A stretch of DNA of 37,128 bases from contig JAFZQY010000024.1 in the NCBI GenBank assembly GCA_017620155.1, positions 1-37,128 on the forward strand, in the 5' to 3' direction. How positions within the stretch are numbered: position 1 is the stretch's first letter; every line of letters begins with the position of its first letter. This document shows, piece by piece, positions 15,362 to 24,386 of the stretch. The notes beneath the pieces were generated by a model. That model ran no database searches. It had not been told where the DNA came from and worked only from the letters and a program-made list of their open reading frames with translations. The position numbers and the translations under genes were made by a program. Source of the DNA: Lachnospiraceae bacterium. GTDB lineage: Bacteria > Bacillota > Clostridia > Lachnospirales > Lachnospiraceae.

Positions 15362-16581
15362 AAAGAGTATATATCATAACTTCGATCACATGTCTGGTCA
15401 TACTGGCTGCTTTCCTCTGCATCTTCAAGGTCTTTTATCCCACAGCCGGAAGGGACGACCTCAAGGTAGGCTTTATCTATGACAATGATCAGAGCACGCC
15501 ATATACCTACAACTTCTCATTGGCAAGAGACGCCGTGGAGAAGAAATACGGAGACCGTGTCGAGATCTTCACGTGCAGCAATGTTCTCGATGAGGAGATG
15601 GAAGAGCCTTTAAGGGAACTTGCGGATGAAGGCTGTGATATCATCTTTTTCAACGGATACAGCGAACTGGTGCGTGAACTTGCTCCGGAATATCCCGATA
15701 TCCAGTTCTGTCAGACATCATATATGGATATGAGCGATCAGACGGTTCCCGCCAATTACCATACTTTTAAGGGTGAGGCATATCAGGGCAGATATGTCAG
15801 CGGTATCGCAGCGGGCATGAAGATCAAGCAGATGATCTCTGAAGGGACCATTACTGCGGATCAGGCCATAGTCGGCTTTGTGGCGGCATTCCCTACTTCG
15901 GAAGTCATCTCCGGATATACGGCCTTCATCCTGGGAGTCCGTTCGGTAGTTCCTCAGGCAGTGATGCAGGTCTGCTACACGGAGACATGGAGCAGCTATG
16001 CTCTGGAAAAGAGCTCCGCTCAGCTGCTTATAGAGAACGGTTGCGTGGTCCTGTCACAGCATACCGATACCATAGGTCCTGCGATCGCCTGTGAGGAAGC
16101 TATGGAGGATGGAATAGCAGTCTACTTCGTCGGATATAATCAGAGCATGTCAGAGGTGGCTCCGGGCACTTCTCTGGTCACATCCAGGATCGACTGGGAA
16201 CCTTATGTGCTCGGCGCCGTGGATGCCGTTGCCATGAACAGAGAGATAGAGAAGACCGTCCTCGGACGCATTCACGGAACGGATATCTCCGCAGGATTTG
16301 ATAAGGGATGGGTAGTGATGGACGACCTGAATCTGCAGGTTGCCGCTCCCGGAACACAGGAGGCTATGGACAGCGCGATCGAACAGTTCAAACGCGGTGA
16401 AGCCGGCTTTGTGTTCCAGGGCGATTATATCGGCATAAATCCCGAGAGTTCCGCAGATACTTATGATCTTAAGAACGGTTATATCGAGAACGAGAATACT
16501 TCGTATCCGTTATTCCACTATTTACTCAAAGATGTCGTGACCATCGTGGAAGACGAGGATGATACGCTGATAATCCGCTGA
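15358..16581 (+). CDS. BMP/PnrA-type substrate-binding protein, membrane-anchored
   Basis: A 407-residue protein with an N-terminal helix (residues 4-26) lacking a lipobox, so probably an uncleaved anchor rather than a lipoprotein. The rest is a Bmp-family binding fold, the class that usually delivers nucleosides to ABC transporters: KVGFIYDND at the start of the mature part, CDIIFFNGYS, GRYVSGIAAGM, VGFVAAFP and SRIDWEPYVLGAVDAV. No ABC ATPase or permease follows. Its ATG overlaps the receptor stop codon (ATGA) with a strong AGGAGGGG ribosome site, so the two are co-translated. The likely job is to present a ligand to the receptor. Ligand identity is inferred from the family only. Confidence 0.85.
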   Translation: MKRVYIITSITCLVILAAFLCIFKVFYPTAGRDDLKVGFIYDNDQSTPYTYNFSLARDAVEKKYGDRVEIFTCSNVLDEEMEEPLRELADEGCDIIFFNGYSELVRELAPEYPDIQFCQTSYMDMSDQTVPANYHTFKGEAYQGRYVSGIAAGMKIKQMISEGTITADQAIVGFVAAFPTSEVISGYTAFILGVRSVVPQAVMQVCYTETWSSYALEKSSAQLLIENGCVVLSQHTDTIGPAIACEEAMEDGIAVYFVGYNQSMSEVAPGTSLVTSRIDWEPYVLGAVDAVAMNREIEKTVLGRIHGTDISAGFDKGWVVMDDLNLQVAAPGTQEAMDSAIEQFKRGEAGFVFQGDYIGINPESSADTYDLKNGYIENENTSYPLFHYLLKDVVTIVEDEDDTLIIR

Positions 16582-16603
16582 AAACCCGTTGATGATCCGC
16601 AGA

Positions 16604-17347
16604 TCACTTACTGAAAAATGATCTGATCGCATCCGCCATTTCATCCATATGGCGTGTATAGCAGTGATCGTCTCCGTGAATGGTGACGAGCGTGGCATCG
16701 GCATACAGTTCCTGAGCCTTCACACCGTAACTGTACGGAACGGCTTCGTCATCATCTCCGTGAACTATGAACACGGGACCATCGTATCTTGCAATCTCAT
16801 CTTCAACATGTATCGTCTGGGCTACCCGGATGTAATCTCCGGATAATACCAGATCTTCGGCTACTAATTGTTCGGGGATATGTAAGGGATCAAAAGGCAT
16901 CCCGAGCAGATCCCCTATTCTTGCGCCTTCGGGAATCATCCAGGCGGGAGATAAGGGGAGCAGGGCCTTGAAGTCATCTCGGCGCATTCCTCCTATCAGC
17001 ATCGTCAGAAGACCTCCCTGTGAGTGACCGCACAGATAGAGGTCTGTCACGAAATCCAGTTTCTTCGCATAATCCACAACGGCGAGAGCGTTGGTCACCC
17101 ACTTGTAGAGTGTGTGGTCCCTGAAATCTCCGTCGCTTCCTCCGTGTCCGTACATCTCTGCTCTGAGGACGGATATCCCGCAATCGTTCATGGCCTTCTG
17201 AGCGGCGATGATGTGATCTTCTTCCATGTGTCCGGTGAATCCGTGGATCAGTATGCATAAGGGCCCTTTGACCGAATCATCGGGGCGGTCGAGTTTTGAG
17301 TGAAGACGGATGCCGTCGCAGTCGATATAGAATTCTTTTGTTGTCAT
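16604..17347 (-). CDS. Alpha/beta hydrolase, cinnamoyl (feruloyl) esterase Est1E-like
   Basis: A 247-residue serine hydrolase without a signal peptide. The oxyanion loop is HGFTGH (35-40), the nucleophile is Ser109 in GHSQGG, the acid is probably Asp200 in DDDEAVP and the base His228 in DDHCY. Long stretches, such as MYGHG-x-SDG and VVDYAKKLDFVTD, match from memory Est1E of Butyrivibrio proteoclasticus, which releases ferulic and coumaric acids from plant cell wall esters. It would act in the cytoplasm on imported feruloylated oligosaccharides. AGGAGA precedes the ATG. It is convergent with the receptor operon and divergent from the nuclease gene. Confidence 0.88.
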   Translation of the reverse strand: MTTKEFYIDCDGIRLHSKLDRPDDSVKGPLCILIHGFTGHMEEDHIIAAQKAMNDCGISVLRAEMYGHGGSDGDFRDHTLYKWVTNALAVVDYAKKLDFVTDLYLCGHSQGGLLTMLIGGMRRDDFKALLPLSPAWMIPEGARIGDLLGMPFDPLHIPEQLVAEDLVLSGDYIRVAQTIHVEDEIARYDGPVFIVHGDDDEAVPYSYGVKAQELYADATLVTIHGDDHCYTRHMDEMADAIRSFFSK

Positions 17348-17410
17348 GTTTTCTCCTTTGCGGTTCGGGTTTAACTATATTCTGTATTTTAACCTATTTA
17401 CTTCCGTTTT

Positions 17411-17419
17411 TGATATCAT
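17411..17419 (+). promoter_or_regulatory. Extended -10 (TGATATCAT) close to start codon
   Basis: TG at 17411-17412 and TATCAT at 17414-17419 put the predicted transcription start at about 17426, the first base of the ATG. There is no ribosome site upstream, which fits a leaderless mRNA. Confidence 0.35.
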
Positions 17420-17425
17420 ATTATT

Positions 17426-18223
17426 ATGAAATCCAAAACGACGGACCGTTATCGTTCAAAACCGAAGCTTCCGCATAAAAATAAGCGCGGATCACGCACA
17501 TGGATCATCCCCCTGATGCTCTTTATGATCCTGCTGATCGCAGCCGCAGCCCTTCTTATTCCCCGAAACATCAGGCCGCTTTCACAGGATTCTTCCGGGG
17601 GCTCATTAAGCATCGCCGATTCGGATCCTTCCACGATTCCCGAATATACAGGTGATGACTGCATAGAATTAAACGGAGGCATCCCATGCTTTAATGAATG
17701 GGATATAGAGAATATAACCGGGGAGAATTACAGCGAACTTGATACTCTCGGAAGATGCGGCGCAGCCGTAGCACTGCTCGATGATTCCATGATGCCGAAG
17801 GAGCCGCGCGGCGAGATCGGTGAGGTAAGACCGAGCGGATGGAGACAGACCAGGTATGATGGGCTTATAGGTTCCGATCCTCCGTATCTGTACAACCGCT
17901 GTCATCTCATCGCCTACGCTCTGACCGGACAGAATGACAATCCGCTCAATCTGATCACGGGGACTTCATATATGAACAAGACTCTCATGCTTCCCTGGGA
18001 AGAACAGGTCATTCGTTATCTGGAAGGCTACAACGCGCATGTTCTGTACCGCGTGACTCCGTATTTTTACAAAAAGGAACTGCTCGCCAGAGGGGTGGAG
18101 ATCGAAGCGTATTCGGTGGAAGATAAGGGCAGCGGCATCTGTTTTCATGTATTTATATACAATGTACAGCCTGGCGTGGAACTCGACTATTCCACGGGTG
18201 AGAGCAGACGCATAAACCCATAA
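17426..18223 (+). CDS. Membrane-anchored DNA/RNA non-specific endonuclease (EndA-like)
   Basis: A 265-residue protein: basic N-terminus, one membrane helix (about 25-46), a Ser/Asp linker, then a beta-beta-alpha metal nuclease domain. The key motif is NRCHLIAY (His160 as general base, where the family usually reads DRGH), followed by TGQNDNPLNLITGT with the metal-binding Asn region. It is related to EndA/DNA-entry nucleases that degrade extracellular DNA or handle DNA at the membrane. The cytosolic basic tail and C-terminal catalytic domain imply an outward-facing enzyme. No competence genes are nearby. Start has no Shine-Dalgarno. Confidence 0.85.
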   Translation: MKSKTTDRYRSKPKLPHKNKRGSRTWIIPLMLFMILLIAAAALLIPRNIRPLSQDSSGGSLSIADSDPSTIPEYTGDDCIELNGGIPCFNEWDIENITGENYSELDTLGRCGAAVALLDDSMMPKEPRGEIGEVRPSGWRQTRYDGLIGSDPPYLYNRCHLIAYALTGQNDNPLNLITGTSYMNKTLMLPWEEQVIRYLEGYNAHVLYRVTPYFYKKELLARGVEIEAYSVEDKGSGICFHVFIYNVQPGVELDYSTGESRRINP

Positions 18224-18232
18224 GAGAAATGG

Positions 18233-18261
18233 TTATTATACCGCTAAATATGGTATAATAA
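18233..18261. promoter_or_regulatory. Perfect 10-bp palindrome over an extended -10 (operator/promoter)
   Basis: TTATTATACC (18233-18242) and GGTATAATAA (18252-18261) are perfect inverted repeats nine bases apart. The right arm contains TATAAT (18254-18259), with TG at 18251-18252. A dimeric regulator bound here would block the promoter of the dctP-like gene. It could also fold as a weak hairpin ending the nuclease transcript, but no T-run follows. Confidence 0.5.
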
Positions 18262-18303
18262 ATAATGTATGGTCACTAATCCTTGAAATGGGGGGATAAG
18301 GAT

Positions 18304-19293
18304 ATGAAAAAAAGGATTTTTTCGGGATTGATCGCTGCCTGCATGGTATTGACGGTTCTGAGCGGATGCGCATCTTCCGGTACGGAAGGCGATACGCTGG
18401 TATTAAAAGCGGGTTTTTCGACCGGCGCTTCGGACCCCAGGGTCGTAGCAACGCAGCTTTTTAAGGAAGAAGTTGAGAAGGCAACCGACGGAAGGATAAC
18501 CGTTGAGATACATACGGACGGAGAACTGGGTTCGGATTCCGAACTTATAAGCGGAGTGGTAAACGGTGAGATAGATCTCACTGCCTCGAGTGCCGGCAAT
18601 TTTGCAAGTTATGCACCGAATGTAGGACTGTCCGCATTCCCTTTTCTTTTTGACGATTTTGAAGACGCATGGAAGTTCGTGGACAGCGATGTCGAAACAA
18701 AGGCCGAAGAGGAACTGACAGAAGTTAATGTCAAGGTCCTGGGCCACTATGACAACGGCTTCAGATGCGTGACCACGTCGGAAGCAGCAGGCCCCGTGGA
18801 GTCTGTTTCCGATATGGATGACCTGAAGATCCGTACCCCCGAGAATCAGATCGTCATGCAGACCATGCTTGCCTTGGGAGCCGAGCCTGAGGTGCTCGGG
18901 TTTGCCGAACTGTATGATGCTCTTAAGAACGGAACCTTTGATGCGCAGGAGAATCCGATTCCTGTCATCTACAACAATAATCTGTATGAAGTTCAGGCTA
19001 ATCTTGCCATCACGAATCACAGCTATGATGTAATGCTCTTCGTTATCAGAGAGGATGTGTGGGATTCGCTTTCCGAATCCGATCAGAAGATCCTTTTAGG
19101 TGCTGCCGCTCTGGCTCAGGAGAAGGACAGGCAACTTATCAAAGAGCAGACCGAAGATTATATTCAGAAGCTCGAAGAAGCCGGGATGAATGTAACATAT
19201 CCCGATCTCGACGAGTTTAAGGGGGCTACTTCATCTGTGGTAGATTCGTTCGCCGGATCATACGATCCCGAACTTCTGGCCGCGATCAGATAA
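18304..19293 (+). CDS. TRAP DctP-type solute-binding lipoprotein, orphan
   Basis: A 329-residue lipoprotein (LSGC lipobox, Cys22) of the DctP family, which binds organic acids for TRAP transporters. Family marks include [21 protein letters not shown] shortened to its usual ligand-domain start, [35 protein letters not shown], and DLKIRTPEN with the Arg that normally grips a carboxylate. No DctQ or DctM membrane genes occur in the window. The next gene is a membrane histidine kinase 13 bases away, so it probably senses rather than transports. ATG 18304 is chosen over TTG 18283 because GGGGGA lies seven bases before it. Confidence 0.88.
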   Translation: MKKRIFSGLIAACMVLTVLSGCASSGTEGDTLVLKAGFSTGASDPRVVATQLFKEEVEKATDGRITVEIHTDGELGSDSELISGVVNGEIDLTASSAGNFASYAPNVGLSAFPFLFDDFEDAWKFVDSDVETKAEEELTEVNVKVLGHYDNGFRCVTTSEAAGPVESVSDMDDLKIRTPENQIVMQTMLALGAEPEVLGFAELYDALKNGTFDAQENPIPVIYNNNLYEVQANLAITNHSYDVMLFVIREDVWDSLSESDQKILLGAAALAQEKDRQLIKEQTEDYIQKLEEAGMNVTYPDLDEFKGATSSVVDSFAGSYDPELLAAIR

Positions 19294-19306
19294 CGGGGAG
19301 AGTGTA

Positions 19307-22300
19307 TTGAATATCAGTTTCGTATTCTTTATAGTGGCATTTATCTCGGCTGTCTGCGTCGTTCTTGCAGTGCTGGCTAAGAGAAAGAACTATGGCTATA
19401 TACTGTCGGCTTCGCTAGTCGTGGTCTGCGATATATTATGCTATCTGCTGGTCAACTGTAAGAGTATTAATTCAGCCAGGATAATATTCATCTTTTTCTT
19501 TATTATCCACGCGATCATGTATGTGACCGTTCTGTGGATGATATCCCACATAGCCATCGGCAGGGATCATCATACGAAAAGGTATCAGATCCCGGCTGCT
19601 GTAGTGTGCGCCTATCAGATCGCCATCATCGGCGTCAATCTCTTCGGGATCAAGACACTCGGTTTTTCCAAGCATGTATTTCTCGGAAAAAACTGGTGGT
19701 TCGCCGAAGGCTATAAGTCCTATTCGAGCTTTTTCGGTTTCCCGTTTTATCAGCAGCTTTCTTTTGTTGCAGCCATTATCATCATCTGCATGATGATAGA
19801 AAAGTGTGTCCGCTCGGACAGACTTTTCCGTCCCAGATTCTATGCTCTGATAGCAATTCAGACTGCTCTGTTCGCAGTTGAGAGCATGTCTGTATTCTTT
19901 AAATGGCCCATATGGCTTCCGGTCATGTTCATGACGGCGGTCAGCATAGTCGGTCTGTACTACACCACTTATTACTCGGCCAGGACATTGAGGGAATGGT
20001 ACCTCATGACTTTCGCCAATGAGATGAGCGACGGCTTCATACTGTACGATGAATATGACGATCTGATCCATATGAACGAGCCTGTCACGAAGAACATGCC
20101 CGAACGCCTGCGTAAAGCTTTTGAGGATATGTATTTTCTCAAAGAATGGCTTTCCCATACCGAGATGGTTGAGGGAATCGAGATCGTCAACCTGCTTCAC
20201 GATGCACCGCCGGATGCTCCTCTCATGGAAGACGGGTTTGAACTGTTCTTAAGTGCCAGATCCTATGAACTCGGTCAGGACGGTACGCATATAGGAACCG
20301 TTTTCATCCTTCACGATAACACGGAGGCTATACAGAAGATACGCGCCATGAGGCAGGCCAACGAGGAACTGGAACGGGCCGCTCAGATGAAGTCGGACTT
20401 CCTGGCGAACATGAGCCACGAGATCAGGACTCCGATGAATGCCGTAATAGGAATGGCGGAACTTTCGCTTCGCGAGGACCTGCCTCCGACCGTGCAAGAG
20501 TATCTGCTTCAGATCAAGAACTCGGGAAGAAACCTCTTAAACATCATCAACGACATACTCGATTATTCCAAGATAGAATCGGGCAAGATGGAACTGGTCT
20601 CCGAGAAATACGAGCCATTATCCGAGATAAACGATATCGCCAATATCATGCAGACACATGTCGGTACCAAGCCGATAGAATTCTTCGTGCTGGCTGATCC
20701 CGATATCCCCCATGTACTCATGGGAGATGCGATGCGCATACGTCAGATACTGATCAATCTGGCAAATAACGCGGTGAAGTTCACTCAGCACGGCTTCGTT
20801 CAGGTCAGGATGAGCGCACGCAGGATATCCGATCTGGAAGTGATGATGGAATACCACATTATCGACAGCGGAATGGGAATCCGTGAAGATGACCTCGAGA
20901 AACTCTTCGTCAGTTTCCAGCAGGTGGATTCCAAGCGTAATCGTTCGGTGGAGGGAACGGGACTCGGACTGGCTATATGTAAAAGCCTCGTAGAGGCCAT
21001 GGGAGGCACCATCGGAGTGAACAGTACATATGGTGAAGGTTCCGATTTCTATTTCAGTATCCCTCAGATAGTCGTTGATCCGACCCCGGATCTGGTAGTT
21101 AAGGACGCTGAGCATAAGCATGCATTCTGCATAGATAAGGATCCCGGAATCTATAACATATTCCTCGGTGAGATGGAGAGACTGGGCGTGGACGGGCATG
21201 TGATCTCGGAACCATCCGAATATGTACCCACCGGCGAGAGAGACTTCATGTTCACGATGGAGTCCGGATATGGCGATCCCATGAGAGAAGTCCTGGATAA
21301 GTATCCCGAACTGTCGGGTGTGGTCACCATAGCGTTTGATTCGCCGTTTATCCCTGATAAGCCCAACTTAAGGATCCTCAGAAGACCGGAGACGACACTT
21401 ACCATGGTGCTCATCCTCAATGATGTCGAGGTCAAGTCACTTGCTTCGGATTCCGACAGGTTCACCGTCGATTACACGGCGCCCGAGGCCAGGATCCTGA
21501 TAGTGGATGACAACAAGATCAATATCACCATAGCGGAAGGACTGATAGGGCCGATCAAGGCTCAGTGCTTCTCGGCGCTCAGTGCCCGCGCGGCCATCGA
21601 TATGCTTGAAAAAGAACCCTTCGACATAATCCTGATGGACCATATGATGCCCGAGATGGATGGTATCGAGGCAACCCGGTATATCCGTGAAAAGATCGAT
21701 ACGGCTAAGGAGATTCCGATCATAGCGCTGACCGCCAATGCCATGGAGAGCGCCAAGGACATGTTCATTCAAGCAGGCATGGATGACTTCGTCGCTAAGC
21801 CTGTGGAGATACGTACTCTGATCAGATGCATCAAAAAGTGGCTTCCTCCCGAAAAGATCATAGAAGGTGCGCCCGAAGATGCCTCCGGCGAAAGCGGCGC
21901 GGGTGATGAGATAGTCGAATATACCGGACTTGACTCAAAGGGTGCGATGAAGGCTATAGGCAGCCCCACTCTGTATCAGAAGATAGTGGGAGAGTATTAT
22001 AAAACAGGTCGTGAAAAATATGCGGGAATAAAGTCGGCATATGATTCCGAAGACTGGGAAGACTATACGATCAAGGTTCATGCGCTCAAGAGCTCATCCC
22101 GCCAGATAGGCGCCGGTGCGCTCGGAGATATGGCCGAGATGCTTGAGCATGCGGGCAAGGCGGGAGATATCGATACCATTCAGTCATCTACCACAGGCCT
22201 TCTTACCGCATTTGACGAAGTCCTTTCGGATCTTGAGCCTTACTTTGAGACCGATCCCGAGGCTTCTAAGGATCTTCCTCCGATAGAAGAAAGCGTTCTT

Positions 22301-22495
22301 GATGCAATACTGGATGAACTGGCAGCAGCGTGCGACGATCTTGATATGGACGGCATGGAAGAATCCGAGAATAAACTCAAAGAATACGCTTACCCTGAGG
22401 ATAAGAGAGAACTTATCGAAGAGCTTTTCCGTGCCATAGAAAGCATAGATACGGAAGGCTGCATCGAACTTATAGAGAAAATAAAGCAGAACTGA
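19307..22495 (+). CDS. Hybrid sensor histidine kinase with receiver and HPt domains
   Basis: A 1062-residue membrane kinase. Residues 1 to about 225 hold seven helices resembling the N-terminal 7TM module of bacterial histidine kinases. A PAS-like segment (about 235-345) leads to HisKA with phospho-His371 in MSHEIRTP and a HATPase domain (N-box near 484-488, DSGMGI at 520, GTGLGL near 550). Residues about 602-715 look like a receiver that has lost its acidic pocket. Residues about 728-847 are a true receiver (Asp734/735, phospho-Asp778, Lys831), and about 875-970 an HPt domain with His925. So all steps of a His-Asp-His relay sit in one chain; the final response regulator is elsewhere. The start is TTG with GGGAG upstream. 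Confidence 0.92.
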   Translation: MNISFVFFIVAFISAVCVVLAVLAKRKNYGYILSASLVVVCDILCYLLVNCKSINSARIIFIFFFIIHAIMYVTVLWMISHIAIGRDHHTKRYQIPAAVVCAYQIAIIGVNLFGIKTLGFSKHVFLGKNWWFAEGYKSYSSFFGFPFYQQLSFVAAIIIICMMIEKCVRSDRLFRPRFYALIAIQTALFAVESMSVFFKWPIWLPVMFMTAVSIVGLYYTTYYSARTLREWYLMTFANEMSDGFILYDEYDDLIHMNEPVTKNMPERLRKAFEDMYFLKEWLSHTEMVEGIEIVNLLHDAPPDAPLMEDGFELFLSARSYELGQDGTHIGTVFILHDNTEAIQKIRAMRQANEELERAAQMKSDFLANMSHEIRTPMNAVIGMAELSLREDLPPTVQEYLLQIKNSGRNLLNIINDILDYSKIESGKMELVSEKYEPLSEINDIANIMQTHVGTKPIEFFVLADPDIPHVLMGDAMRIRQILINLANNAVKFTQHGFVQVRMSARRISDLEVMMEYHIIDSGMGIREDDLEKLFVSFQQVDSKRNRSVEGTGLGLAICKSLVEAMGGTIGVNSTYGEGSDFYFSIPQIVVDPTPDLVVKDAEHKHAFCIDKDPGIYNIFLGEMERLGVDGHVISEPSEYVPTGERDFMFTMESGYGDPMREVLDKYPELSGVVTIAFDSPFIPDKPNLRILRRPETTLTMVLILNDVEVKSLASDSDRFTVDYTAPEARILIVDDNKINITIAEGLIGPIKAQCFSALSARAAIDMLEKEPFDIILMDHMMPEMDGIEATRYIREKIDTAKEIPIIALTANAMESAKDMFIQAGMDDFVAKPVEIRTLIRCIKKWLPPEKIIEGAPEDASGESGAGDEIVEYTGLDSKGAMKAIGSPTLYQKIVGEYYKTGREKYAGIKSAYDSEDWEDYTIKVHALKSSSRQIGAGALGDMAEMLEHAGKAGDIDTIQSSTTGLLTAFDEVLSDLEPYFETDPEASKDLPPIEESVLDAILDELAAACDDLDMDGMEESENKLKEYAYPEDKRELIEELFRAIESIDTEGCIELIEKIKQN

Positions 22496-22531
22496 TAACC
22501 ATTCCGGATGGGGATACAGGAGGTAATGCTA

Positions 22532-22780
22532 ATGGAAAAACATACATATTCGCCCAAAGGAGTTTGCTCCACTTTGATCGAGTATGAACTTGATGACGAA
22601 AAAAAAATCCATAACCTTAAGTTTACCGGAGGATGTAACGGTAATCTGAAGGCGATAGGAAGGCTCCTGGAGGGTCAGGACGCAAAGCAGGCTGCCGATA
22701 TCCTTCGCGGCAACCAGTGCGGATTCAAAGGAACCTCCTGTGCCGATCAGCTGTCCAAGGCTTTAGACGAGGTATTGTAG
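22532..22780 (+). CDS. TSCPD domain protein (TIGR03905-like)
   Basis: An 82-residue cytoplasmic protein matching the small stand-alone TSCPD family. Cys-rich motifs are GVCS near residue 12, GGCNGN near 34, and NQCGFKGTSC near 62-71. The same domain is found at the end of some B12-dependent ribonucleotide reductases; the function of the stand-alone form is unknown. ATG 22532 is preferred since AGGAGG at 22518-22523 is eight bases away. It starts a tight cluster with the metallo-hydrolase, thyA and folA, which hints at a nucleotide-related role. Confidence 0.85.
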   Translation: MEKHTYSPKGVCSTLIEYELDDEKKIHNLKFTGGCNGNLKAIGRLLEGQDAKQAADILRGNQCGFKGTSCADQLSKALDEVL

Positions 22781-22792
22781 GGGGGATAGCAT

Positions 22793-24385
22793 ATGGAATT
22801 AATGTTTATTGGTGCCGATCATGAGGTCACCGGAAGCTGTCATTTCTTAAACGTGGGAGACGTAAACCTACTGGTGGATTACGGCATGGAACAGGGCGTG
22901 AATGTATATGAGAACGCCAATCTTCCGGTTGATGCCGCCATGATAGATGCGGTGCTCCTTACGCATGCTCATGTCGATCACTCGGGAATGCTTCCCAAGC
23001 TCTATGCGGAAGGATTCAGAGGCAAGATCTACTGCACATACGCAACGGCGGACCTGTGCAGCATCATGCTACGTGACTGCGCACATATCCAGCAGCAGGA
23101 AGCAGAGTGGAAGAACCGCAAGAACAAGCGTAACGGCGGCGCCGAAGTCATACCGGCCTATTCCATGGAAGACGCGGACAACACGATCCGAATGCTCGTT
23201 CCGTGTCCTTACGGAGAGAAGATCACCGTAGCGGAGGGCGTGGATGTACGCTTTACCGATATCGGCCATCTGCTGGGATCATCCAGTATCGAGGTATGGG
23301 CCAAGGAAAGAGGCGAGGAGCGCAAGATCGTTTTCTCCGGAGATATAGGAAACTTCGACCAGCCCCTCATAAAGGATCCCCAGTATACCAGCTATGCCGA
23401 CTATGTAGTAATGGAGTCAACCTACGGTGACAGGCTTCATGAAAAAGCAAAGGGCAACAATGTTCAGGAACTTGCGGCTTATATCCAGCAGACATTTGAC
23501 AGGGGCGGAAACCTCGTCATTCCTTCGTTTGCGGTAGGACGAACTCAGGAGATCCTGTATTTTATACGTCAGATCAAAGCAGAGCATCTGGTTTCCGGAC
23601 ACGACAACTTCCCCGTATATGTCGACTCTCCGATGGCCGTTGAGGCGACCAACGTATTCCAGAAGAACATCAGGGAATGCTTTGATGAGGAAGCTCTTGC
23701 GCTGGTCAATAAGGGCATCAATCCCATCAGGTTCCCCAACCTGAAACTGACCATCACGAGCGATGAATCCATATATATCAATACCGATCCCGAACCGAAG
23801 GTGATCATATCGGCATCGGGCATGTGCGAAGCCGGCCGTATCAGACACCACTTAAAGCACAACCTGTGGCGTCCGGAATCCACGATCCTCTTTGTGGGAT
23901 ATCAGGCGGTCGGAACTCTCGGCCGTGCGCTCGTTGAGGGTGCCGAAGAAGTGAAGCTCTTCGGTGAACCGATCGAAGTCAGGGCATCCATATGTCAGAT
24001 GACGGGCCTGAGCGGCCATGCCGACAAGGACGGTCTGATGAAGTGGGCAGCCGCTTTTACCAATGTTCCCGAGAAATACTTCGTGGTCCACGGTGATGAT
24101 GATGCCGTGAAGGCGCTGACAGCCTCTATCAGGAATGACTTAAACGCAGAGGCGGATGCTCCCTACAGCGGAACACGGTTTGACCTTCTGGCCGGAGAAT
24201 ACATTTTCAGAGCGGAACCCGTTCCGATTTCCAAGAAAAAGATCGTATCCGAAGTCTTCGCAAGACTCGAGGCAGCCGGAGCCAGACTCCTCGCCGTCAT
24301 TGCGCATAATAAAGGCGGAACGAACAAGGATCTGGCGAAGTTCGCCGATCAGATCAATTCGCTTTGTGATAAGTGGGACAGATAG
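22793..24385 (+). CDS. MBL-fold beta-CASP metallo-hydrolase (RNA processing type)
   Basis: A 530-residue zinc nuclease of the CPSF/YsiF-like branch of the metallo-beta-lactamase superfamily. The zinc motif HAHVDH is at residues 58-63, GHLLGSS and FSGDIG follow, the beta-CASP insert spans roughly 240-390 (SFAVGRTQEIL, SGMCEAGR), and SGHAD near 410 is the last metal-binding region. Such proteins cut or trim RNA endonucleolytically or 5'-3'. The extra C-terminal region (about 455-530) is not assigned. It lies 12 bases after the TSCPD gene and one base before thyA. Confidence 0.9.
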   Translation: MELMFIGADHEVTGSCHFLNVGDVNLLVDYGMEQGVNVYENANLPVDAAMIDAVLLTHAHVDHSGMLPKLYAEGFRGKIYCTYATADLCSIMLRDCAHIQQQEAEWKNRKNKRNGGAEVIPAYSMEDADNTIRMLVPCPYGEKITVAEGVDVRFTDIGHLLGSSSIEVWAKERGEERKIVFSGDIGNFDQPLIKDPQYTSYADYVVMESTYGDRLHEKAKGNNVQELAAYIQQTFDRGGNLVIPSFAVGRTQEILYFIRQIKAEHLVSGHDNFPVYVDSPMAVEATNVFQKNIRECFDEEALALVNKGINPIRFPNLKLTITSDESIYINTDPEPKVIISASGMCEAGRIRHHLKHNLWRPESTILFVGYQAVGTLGRALVEGAEEVKLFGEPIEVRASICQMTGLSGHADKDGLMKWAAAFTNVPEKYFVVHGDDDAVKALTASIRNDLNAEADAPYSGTRFDLLAGEYIFRAEPVPISKKKIVSEVFARLEAAGARLLAVIAHNKGGTNKDLAKFADQINSLCDKWDR

Positions 24386-24386
24386 A

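Noticed and set aside
15358..16581. Complete nucleoside ABC transporter locus
   Set aside because: No ATPase or permease genes follow; the next gene is a minus-strand esterase.
24156..24386. In-frame N-terminal extension of thyA
   Set aside because: It overlaps 230 bases of the metallo-hydrolase gene in another frame and adds non-conserved residues ahead of a normal-length ThyA.
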